Of a stretch of 10,436 bases of DNA, positions 1-4,975 are shown piece after piece. Under the pieces are notes generated by a model. The model saw only the letters and a list, made by a program, of their open reading frames with translations, was not told the DNA's origin and searched no databases. The stretch is taken from contig JAISII010000095.1 in assembly GCA_031262125.1 (NCBI GenBank), positions 1 through 10,436 on the forward strand. Reading direction: 5' to 3'. Numbering within the stretch: the stretch's first letter is position 1; every line of letters starts with the position of its first letter. This DNA comes from Oscillospiraceae bacterium. Lineage in GTDB: Bacteria; Bacillota; Clostridia; Oscillospirales; Acutalibacteraceae. The position numbers and the translations under genes were made by a program.

Positions 1-1279
1 TCTCGGGGTCTAACAGCCCGGTGGGGCGAATTATTTGTTCGGCAATAACTTTGCTTTTTTCAAGCTCAAAATCGCCCGGTGTTGCACTAACAAACACCGC
101 TTGGTTAATTTTATCGTAAAATTCTTCAAACTTTAGGGGGCGGTTGTCAAAAGCCGAGGGCAGCCTAAAACCGTACTCCACAAGAGACTTTTTGCGTGCG
201 AAATCGCCTGCATACATACCACGTGCCTGCGGCAGCGAAACGTGCGATTCGTCTACCATAAGCAAATAATCATCGGGGAAATAATCTAAAAGGGTGTACG
301 GCGGCGAACCCGGCTTGCGGCGGGAGATTACTCTGGAGTAATTCTCGATACCTGAGCAAAAGCCGATTTCTTGCAGCATTTCAATATCGTAATTTGTGCG
401 TTGCTCCAAACGCTGGGCTTCGAGCAGCTTGCCGTTTTCTCTGAAAAATTTTAGCCGTGCAGCCAATTCCTCCTGCAGCTCTTTAACCGCCTCTAGCATT
501 TTATCGCCCGAAACAATATAGTGCGAAGCCGGGTAAATTGCAACGTGGCGTACCACGCCTTTAAGCTCCCCCGTCAGCGGGTTAACCTCACTTATACGCT
601 CGACCTCGTCGCCGAAAAATTCAATTCTGATTACGGTGTCGCTCGAATATGCCGGGCAAAGCTCGACCGTGTCGCCGCGGATTCGAAACTTATTGCGTGT
701 GAGAGCCAAATCGTTTCGCTCATATTGCAGCTCGACCAATTTTTTAACCAAATCATCACGCTTTTTGGTCATGCCCGGTCGTAGCGAAATAACCATATTT
801 CGGTAATCTATCGGGTTACCCAAAGAGTAAATGCACGAAATTGAAGCCACAATAATAACATCCCGCCGCTCAGAAAGTGCCAAGGTTGCACTGTGCCGCA
901 GCTTGTCAATTTCGTCGTTAATCGAGCTGTCTTTTTCAATATAAGTGTCGGTATTGGGTATATAGGCTTCGGGCTGGTAATAATCAAAATAGCTTACATA
1001 ATACTCAACAGCATTGTTTGGGAAAAACTCTTTAAATTCGGTGCAAAGCTGAGCCGCAAGGGTTTTGTTGTGTGCCAAAATCAGTGTTGGGCGTTGCAGG
1101 TTGTTTATAATATTTGCCATAGCAAAGGTTTTGCCCGAGCCGGTAACGCCGAGCAGGGTTTGCTCTTTGTTGCCGTTTTTTATGCTTTGGCAAATTTTTT
1201 CGATTGCTTGCGGCTGGTCGCCCGTTGGTTTATAAGGCGAAACAAGTTGGAATTTGTTGCTGATTTCAGTATTGTTCAT
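1..1279 (-). CDS. uvrB: UvrABC system protein B, N-terminal part (runs off left edge)
   Basis: UvrB is the DNA-damage verification ATPase of nucleotide excision repair: it is loaded by UvrA, opens the helix around the lesion and recruits UvrC. I translated the minus strand from ATG 1279 and read 426 uninterrupted codons to the window edge. Visible: GVTGSGKTF Walker A (about residues 44-52), the Tyr-rich YYDYYQPEAYIP damage-probing hairpin start (98-109), the SISCIYSLGNP stretch (147-156), the helicase motif II DESH (343-346), SATPGDFE (399-405), and an RPTGLLDPE segment at the break. This matches the family through helicase motif III; the C-terminal helicase half and the UvrC-binding tail lie outside. 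No Shine-Dalgarno sequence precedes the ATG, and an in-frame TGA lies eight codons upstream, so no clearly better start exists. It follows radC on the same strand with an 87-base gap. Identity is very secure. Confidence 0.97.
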   Translation of the reverse strand, partial: MNNTEISNKFQLVSPYKPTGDQPQAIEKICQSIKNGNKEQTLLGVTGSGKTFAMANIINNLQRPTLILAHNKTLAAQLCTEFKEFFPNNAVEYYVSYFDYYQPEAYIPNTDTYIEKDSSINDEIDKLRHSATLALSERRDVIIVASISCIYSLGNPIDYRNMVISLRPGMTKKRDDLVKKLVELQYERNDLALTRNKFRIRGDTVELCPAYSSDTVIRIEFFGDEVERISEVNPLTGELKGVVRHVAIYPASHYIVSGDKMLEAVKELQEELAARLKFFRENGKLLEAQRLEQRTNYDIEMLQEIGFCSGIENYSRVISRRKPGSPPYTLLDYFPDDYLLMVDESHVSLPQARGMYAGDFARKKSLVEYGFRLPSAFDNRPLKFEEFYDKINQAVFVSATPGDFELEKSKVIAEQIIRPTGLLDPE

Positions 1280-1285
1280 AGTAAT

Positions 1286-1294
1286 ATTGTACCA
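1286..1294 (-). promoter_or_regulatory. Extended -10 promoter of uvrB, very close to the ATG
   Basis: On the minus strand TGG-TACAAT is an extended -10 motif (TGn plus a hexamer matching TATAAT at 5 of 6). No good -35 lies 16-18 bases upstream, as is usual for extended -10 promoters. The expected start site, six to eight bases downstream, falls on or next to the A of the uvrB ATG, so the mRNA could be leaderless. Placement is by eye. Confidence 0.45.
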
Positions 1295-1366
1295 ATCAAA
1301 TCAAAAGATATATTTTATCGCAAAATACTTTTGCACAGACAATTAAGCTTGAAAAAAAACAAACTT

Positions 1367-2101
1367 TTACCTCTCAACAAAAATGCCCACATCATACTCG
1401 CTGTCGGCAAGAGAAATATAGTCGTTGTCGGCGTAAATAATATGGTCAGATAAACGCACCCCAACCAAGGCGAGTGCGTCTTTTATTTGGGCGGTTACGG
1501 TAATATCCTCCCGTGAGGGTATTGCCACGCCGGATGGATGATTATGTGCCACAATTGCCCTTGCTGCGTTAAACCGCAAAGCAAGCGATACAATATTCCT
1601 AATAGGCATATCTGCCGAATTAACCGAGCCGTTGGAAACAACACCCGAAAACAGCTCTTTGCCTTTGGCGTCGAGCAAAAGCAGCACAACAACTTCGTTA
1701 TCCCGCCCGATAAATTTCATTCGCAGGTGTTCGCCGATATTGTCTAAATCGACAATTTTGTTGTGGTTTTTGTACTTGTCGTCGTAATAAACACGGGTTA
1801 TGTGCGGAACTAAATTTAAAAACACGGCACAGCTTTCGGTGCAGCCAGATTCTCTCAAAGCGTCAATCGGGGCATCAAAAACAGACGCAAGCGAACCAAA
1901 ATCATCCAAAAGCTTGTGTGCTAAAGGGTTGGTGTCGGCTCTCGGGATAGCATAATAAAGCAGAACCTCTAAAATTTCGTGAGGTTCAAAGCCTTCAAAA
2001 CCAAAATTGTCCAAAAATCGTTTACGCATTCTTGCACGGTGCCCGCTATGCCCATGCGTAGGTGCAGTGGTGCTTTTTTTGCCTTTGTTTTTATCGTCCA
2101 A
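1367..2101 (-). CDS. radC: RadC-family protein (JAMM/MPN+ metal-dependent domain)
   Basis: A 244-residue RadC (UPF0758) protein. The N-terminal part carries the usual helix-hairpin-helix-like region (about residues 25-85, including LLYYAIPRADTNPLAHKLL). The C-terminal JAB domain holds the zinc-binding signature HNHPSG (186-191) followed by S196 and D199, so the metal site looks intact. Despite its name, the biochemical role of RadC is unsettled; a nuclease or peptidase role and links to competence or mobile DNA have been proposed. The start is TTG at 2101: no in-frame ATG precedes it before a stop, and GGTGA lies six bases upstream. A shorter form starting at M25 is possible. It sits 116 bases downstream of pyrE and 87 bases upstream of uvrB, all on the same strand, but has its own promoter-like sequence. 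Composition matches the neighbours. Confidence 0.94.
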   Translation of the reverse strand: MDDKNKGKKSTTAPTHGHSGHRARMRKRFLDNFGFEGFEPHEILEVLLYYAIPRADTNPLAHKLLDDFGSLASVFDAPIDALRESGCTESCAVFLNLVPHITRVYYDDKYKNHNKIVDLDNIGEHLRMKFIGRDNEVVVLLLLDAKGKELFSGVVSNGSVNSADMPIRNIVSLALRFNAARAIVAHNHPSGVAIPSREDITVTAQIKDALALVGVRLSDHIIYADNDYISLADSEYDVGIFVER

Positions 2102-2107
2102 CTTTGT

Positions 2108-2112
2108 TCACC
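2108..2112 (-). promoter_or_regulatory. Ribosome binding site supporting the TTG start of radC
   Basis: GGTGA on the minus strand, six bases before TTG 2101. GGTGA pairs with the TCACC of the 16S 3' end. It is the only good site near the N-terminus and supports the non-ATG start. Confidence 0.5.
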
Positions 2113-2127
2113 GTAAAAATGTTCTCA

Positions 2128-2143
2128 CACATAATATTATGTG
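2128..2143. repeat. Perfect 16-bp palindrome over the radC -10 box
   Basis: CACATAATATTATGTG reads the same on both strands with no spacer. It covers the proposed radC -10 hexamer and ends about 27 bases before the start codon. A dimeric repressor could bind here; this is inference, and the sequence is not one I recognise as a known operator. Confidence 0.5.
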
Positions 2144-2158
2144 CCTTTTTATTGTCAT
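2131..2158 (-). promoter_or_regulatory. Candidate radC promoter
   Basis: On the minus strand ATGACA (2153-2158; 5/6 to TTGACA) is separated by 16 bases from TATTAT (2131-2136; 5/6 to TATAAT). The predicted start site near 2124 gives a leader of about 24 bases that contains the GGTGA ribosome site. The radC gene may therefore be expressed independently of pyrE. Confidence 0.5.
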
Positions 2159-2217
2159 CAACAAATAATGTTCTAAAATTGCCGTAACAACTATTCTTAA
2201 ACCGTAAAATAGCTTGC

Positions 2218-2796
2218 TTATATCTTGCGGGAACCGGGTTTAATCGGCTCGGATTTACCCTCTTTGCACAGCGGGCATTCCTCCGGCGTCCACGATTCTA
2301 CATCAACGGTAATAACCGACTTAAACGGCACGCCAAAATCAACATTGCCGCCCGAACGGTTAACAATCGAGCCAACGCCTACAACGTCTGCCCCCATTGT
2401 TTTAAGCAGCGATAAAACTTCTTTAACCGACTTGCCTGTGGTAACAACGTCCTCAACCACCAGCACCTTTTGCCCCGGCACAATGCTAAAGCCCCTACGC
2501 AGTGCAAACTCGCCGTCTTCACGCTCGGCAAAATAGTTTTCGCAACCCAAGTGGCGGCTTACTTCATATGCCATTTGTATTGCACCCATTGCAGGGCCAA
2601 CCACGATTTCTACACCGTCGTTTGCAAACTGCTTTGCCAGTGCTTCGCACAGCTCTTCGCTGTATTTTGTGTTTTTAAATATTTTAGCACATTGAAGGTA
2701 CTTGTCGCTGTGGCGGCCGGATGTCAGCTTAAAATGCCCCTCCAGCAAAACCCCTGCTTCTTTCAAAACTTCCAACACACGTTCTTTTGTAATCAT
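2218..2796 (-). CDS. pyrE: Orotate phosphoribosyltransferase
   Basis: PyrE makes orotidine 5'-phosphate from orotate and PRPP in de novo pyrimidine synthesis, acting as a cytosolic dimer. The 192-residue protein has the orotate/phosphate-binding FKLTSGRHSDKY segment (22-33), the AEREDGEFALRRGF loop (90-103) and the PRPP-binding motif VLVVEDVVTTGKS (111-123) with the paired acidic residues. The C-terminal TPEECPLC tail (170-177) is seen in the longer clostridial/Thermus-type PyrE. Length and motifs are normal. ATG 2796 is preceded by AAGGAGGAA at about the right distance. No other pyr genes lie nearby, so it is a detached pyrimidine gene with its own strong promoter. A leader inverted repeat may regulate it; I see no PyrR-type binding structure. 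No clear terminator separates it from radC. Confidence 0.97.
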   Translation of the reverse strand: MITKERVLEVLKEAGVLLEGHFKLTSGRHSDKYLQCAKIFKNTKYSEELCEALAKQFANDGVEIVVGPAMGAIQMAYEVSRHLGCENYFAEREDGEFALRRGFSIVPGQKVLVVEDVVTTGKSVKEVLSLLKTMGADVVGVGSIVNRSGGNVDFGVPFKSVITVDVESWTPEECPLCKEGKSEPIKPGSRKI

Positions 2797-2815
2797 CTTA
2801 AAATTTCCTCCTTAA

Positions 2816-2842
2816 TACAATATGTTCCTACTTTATATTGTA
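2816..2842. repeat. Inverted repeat at the pyrE transcription start
   Basis: Perfect 8-bp arms TACAATAT (2816-2823) and ATATTGTA (2835-2842) are separated by 11 bases. The repeat begins one base after the pyrE -10 box, covers the predicted start site (about 2836) and ends just before the ribosome site. It could be an operator or a 5' leader stem; it is AU-only and so weak as RNA, which makes an operator slightly more likely. Confidence 0.5.
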
Positions 2843-2871
2843 ATAATACTATATTTAGTCTGTTTAGTCAA
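2843..2871 (-). promoter_or_regulatory. Strong sigma-A-type promoter of pyrE
   Basis: Minus strand TTGACT (2866-2871) is separated by 17 bases from TATTAT (2843-2848). Both hexamers match consensus at 5 of 6 with ideal spacing. The spacer and -35 together contain two GACTAAA heptamers nine bases apart (2854-2860 and 2863-2869). The -35 lies inside copy 1 of the 30-bp direct repeat. Confidence 0.75.
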
Positions 2872-2890
2872 GTCTTTTGGTGGTTGTGCA
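2861..2890 (+). repeat. 30-bp direct repeat, copy 1 (left flank of the AMP-binding gene unit)
   Basis: Begins TGTTTAGTCAAGT and ends GGTTGTGCA. It matches 4872-4901 at 28 of 30 positions, in the same orientation; the differences are C/G and T/C. Identity stops sharply on both sides. This copy includes the pyrE -35 hexamer. The 2,011-base period brackets the single plus-strand gene of the window. Confidence 0.85.
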
Positions 2891-2901
2891 TCGTTTTTTG
2901 G

Positions 2902-2939
2902 CTAATTTTATTTTGAAATGCAAAAGATTTTAAAATTAG
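2902..2939. repeat. Inverted repeat just inside the left flank of the AMP-binding gene unit
   Basis: Perfect 9-bp arms CTAATTTTA (2902-2910) and TAAAATTAG (2931-2939). An inner TTTTG/CAAAA hairpin (2911-2915 and 2921-2925) lies within the 20-base spacer. It is AT-rich and lies between the divergent pyrE and AMP-binding gene promoters. It may be an operator or the remains of an element end. It is a poor terminator because it lacks GC pairs. Confidence 0.4.
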
Positions 2940-2960
2940 GTTTGTATTTAAATTTTTCTA

Positions 2961-2989
2961 TTGCTATTTTTGACGTTGTTTGCTATAAT
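2961..2989 (+). promoter_or_regulatory. Extended -10 promoter of the AMP-binding gene
   Basis: TTGCTA (2961-2966), 17-base spacer, then TATAAT (2984-2989), a perfect -10 preceded by TGC as an extended element. The expected start near 2996 gives a leader of about 48 bases. An overlapping alternative is TTGACG (2970-2975) with a second TATAAT (2991-2996) at a short 15-base spacing. Confidence 0.65.
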
Positions 2990-3043
2990 TTATAATGTTT
3001 TTAAAATCAAATAATATAAGTTTATTGTTTTAGAGGTATAAAT

Positions 3044-4036
3044 ATGGACATGAGAGGTTCTAACCATTCTGCTTCTGTTTATGAAGCTTGGCATCAAAGA
3101 AATTTCTTGGATTCTGATAGAGCGACAAATGTCGCATTGGATACAATGGGTTGCTATCCACTAAATAATGCTCAAGTTAACACCGAAGTTAACGCCCTTG
3201 GATGGGTGCTGAATAATGTGTGTGATTCGGACGAAAAAACACTTACTCACTGTTGTGAGAACCTTACTGTTGATTGGATTTTGTTAGCTCTTGCAGCGAA
3301 TGCCGTTGGTAAAAATGTTAACTGGTTATCATCTTTGCACATAACAATTGACCCGATAGAATATATAAAAAACACGGGTACAAAAACCTTAATAATTCAA
3401 GATACTGCATATCTTAAAATTTCCGAATCCATTAATAACCTCGGATTAAAAAGAGTAATAATAACTTCGTTGTCTGATTATGCTAAGGACAAAATTGACG
3501 ATAACCTGCCAAACGAGCTTAAAGAACTGTTAAAAGAAAGTTTATACGAAAAAATTGTAAAAAACAAGCCTGATAATATTAAGTATGACATTATTGCTTG
3601 GAAAGATTTTTTGCAAATGGGCAAAGGCAAAAAATTAAGCAAAAGTGATACTTCTAAGGTTGCAGGTGATGATATTTTCGGCACATTTTATTCCAGCGGT
3701 TCTACAGGTCAGCCTAAAGCAATCAAAATTATGAATAAGGGCATTATTGCAATGGCAGATGACATTTATCCGTCTATATATGACCGTATAAATATTGAAC
3801 CGGGAGACAGAATGTTGGCACAAATTCATCCCAGCCATATGGCTACTACCGGGCATATGGCAATTGTACCAATGTTACTGGGAGCCACTTTGGCAATCAA
3901 CCCAATTTTCACTGTAGACAAATTGCTTGATAGTATGCGAACACTTGCCCCAATTAATCACTTAGTTACTTCACCAACGCAAAGCATACACCTGCTTTCG
4001 GGGGGGGGGGGGGTAAAAACGAGTTTAGCTGCCTAA
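3044..4036 (+). CDS. Truncated N-terminal product of the AMP-binding gene in the present (G14) frame
   Basis: As sequenced, translation from ATG 3044 reads four glycine codons through the tract, then seven out-of-frame residues, and stops at TAA 4034-4036, giving 330 residues. The product keeps the A3 ATP-binding motif but lacks A5, A7 and the C-terminal lid domain, so it should not catalyse adenylation. It is listed because it is the literal open reading frame. The remaining codons (from about 4012 to 4812) have no ribosome site or good start of their own. Confidence 0.6.
   Translation: MDMRGSNHSASVYEAWHQRNFLDSDRATNVALDTMGCYPLNNAQVNTEVNALGWVLNNVCDSDEKTLTHCCENLTVDWILLALAANAVGKNVNWLSSLHITIDPIEYIKNTGTKTLIIQDTAYLKISESINNLGLKRVIITSLSDYAKDKIDDNLPNELKELLKESLYEKIVKNKPDNIKYDIIAWKDFLQMGKGKKLSKSDTSKVAGDDIFGTFYSSGSTGQPKAIKIMNKGIIAMADDIYPSIYDRINIEPGDRMLAQIHPSHMATTGHMAIVPMLLGATLAINPIFTVDKLLDSMRTLAPINHLVTSPTQSIHLLSGGGGVKTSLAA
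4000..4013 (+). repeat. Homopolymeric G14 tract inside a coding sequence (candidate contingency switch)
   Basis: Fourteen consecutive G in an otherwise AT-rich gene. Twelve or 15 G join the two halves of the enzyme; 13 G puts TAA directly after the tract; 14 G (present) stops eight codons later. The tract encodes a glycine loop between the A3 and A5 motifs, where one extra glycine should be tolerated. Runs this long slip readily during replication, but are also error-prone in sequencing. Confidence 0.9.
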
Positions 4037-4817
4037 AGTCTGTTTGGCTGGTTTCTGAAAGATTAACAAGAAAAAATGCTAAACAACTCTTCCCTATTTT
4101 TAGTTATCTCGGAGCAAAAAACATTTCGGTTGCATATGGTGCAAACGAAACGGGATGTCTAACATTAATTGGAAACGAAAAGTCATTAAATTTGCTACAT
4201 AGAGCCTCCCCAGTTTGCTGGCGTATTGTCGATGAAAATAACAAAGAAATCTTAGGTGATGGTGTTGGTCAACTGCAAGTTAAAACACCGTCAATTATGT
4301 ATGGATATAGAAATGAACTGCAAACCAAAGAAGTTTTTACTGACGATGGTTGGTTTAAAACCGGCGACACTGCCCGGTCTATAAAATTAAAGGACGGTTG
4401 CAAATATGCCGACCCATTAGGGCGAGATAATGTTTACAATTCATTTGTAACAGCCGAAGGCAAAAAAATCAGCGGTGTTTTGGTTGACGAATTTATTGGA
4501 GAAATTGAAGGTATTGCAGCTGTTCAAACTATGGCTTTGCCAATAAAAAGCCAAAACGAAGCACATGTTTTTGTTTGTCATATGACTTTAGATAAAGATT
4601 TCTGCGGAAATAAAGAAAACCTAATGAAATCGATAATCAGAAAATGCCGTATGCGTTTTAAGGGAGCATTTGTACCTGTTGGGTACAAGTTTACCGCAAT
4701 GCCTGTAAGCATAACTTTGCACAAACGAGATTTAGCACTTATGGCAAAAGATTATAATGGTTTTTGCGACTTGATTAACGAAGAATTGACTGATGTTCAT
4801 TTTAAAACTTAAAAACG

Positions 4818-4849
4818 CAACCCCAAGCCGTTTTTTCAGCTTGGGGTTG
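4818..4849 (+). terminator. Intrinsic terminator after the AMP-binding gene
   Basis: Perfect 11-bp stem CAACCCCAAGC (4818-4828) and GCTTGGGGTTG (4839-4849) with a 10-base loop, beginning five bases after the stop codon and followed by T-rich sequence. The left flank is A-rich (AAAAACG), so it could also stop transcription arriving from the other strand. Confidence 0.85.
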
Positions 4850-4871
4850 TTTAAATATTTTAACATTTTTT

Positions 4872-4901
4872 TGTTTAGTCAAGTGTTTTGGCGGTTGTGC
4901 A
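4872..4901 (+). repeat. 30-bp direct repeat, copy 2 (right flank of the AMP-binding gene unit)
   Basis: Matches 2861-2890 at 28 of 30 positions in the same orientation. It lies in the 54-base gap between two facing terminators, that of the plus-strand AMP-binding gene and that of the minus-strand lipoprotein gene. Here the TTGACT on the minus strand has no good -10 at 16-18 bases, so it is unlikely to be a working promoter. Confidence 0.85.
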
Positions 4902-4903
4902 GT

Positions 4904-4938
4904 AAAAAAACAGGCATGCAATTTTGCACACCTGTTTT
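4904..4938 (-). terminator. Intrinsic terminator of the lipoprotein gene
   Basis: In minus-strand RNA a continuous 14-bp stem forms (arms 4925-4938 and 4907-4920, loop AAAU) with two adjacent G-U wobbles, followed by a run of U ending at 4904. In plus-strand RNA the two wobbles would become C-A mismatches and there is no long U tail, so it is directed to the minus strand. It starts 38 bases after the lipoprotein stop codon. Confidence 0.85.
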
Positions 4939-4975
4939 ATAAAGTTATAGACTTGTTTCGTTGAACAAAACTAAT

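Larger units (their letters stand above)
3044..4812 (+). pseudogene. Adenylate-forming (AMP-binding, acyl-CoA synthetase-like) enzyme, frameshifted at a poly-G tract; possibly phase-variable
   Basis: The gene encodes a member of the ANL superfamily, which activates a carboxylic acid with ATP and passes the acyl-AMP to CoA or a carrier thiol; the substrate cannot be told. The first frame (3044-4036) has the P-loop-like A3 motif YSSGSTGQPKA (216-226) and an HMATTGH segment (265-271). The second frame, open to 4812, has A5-like YGANETG, A7-like GWFKTGDTA, an LGRDN motif and a C-terminal TLHKRDLA likely holding the catalytic lysine. The two halves join only if the G14 run at 4000-4013 changes by +1 or -2, giving 589 or 588 residues, normal for the family. 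ATG 3044 follows AGAGGT by six bases. By hand count of sample lines the gene is about 38% GC against 42-53% in flanking genes. It has its own promoter and terminator, no partner gene, and opposite strand to all neighbours, suggesting transfer. The domains look intact, so a recent or switchable frameshift is more likely than decay. Confidence 0.85.

Noticed and set aside
1270..1300. LexA (SOS) operator at uvrB
   Set aside because: The GAAC at the uvrB start has no GTTC partner at the spacing of the Gram-positive box, and no other match is visible nearby.
1320..1334. GCAAAA-TAC-TTTTGC hairpin between radC and uvrB as a radC terminator
   Set aside because: Stem is short and AT-rich with no following U tract on the minus strand; not enough to call.
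893..1453. Long plus-strand open frame of 186 codons
   Set aside because: It lies antisense across uvrB and the radC end, has no ribosome site or recognisable domain, and is explained by composition of the true minus-strand genes.
4192..4812. C-terminal part of the AMP-binding enzyme as a separate gene starting at TTG 4192
   Set aside because: Family sequence continues in frame upstream of 4192 to the poly-G tract, including the A5-like YGANETG, and no ribosome site precedes the TTG. It is the second half of one frameshifted gene.
2861..4901. CRISPR-like repeat pair
   Set aside because: Only two copies, 2 kb apart with a gene between, and no spacer array or cas genes.
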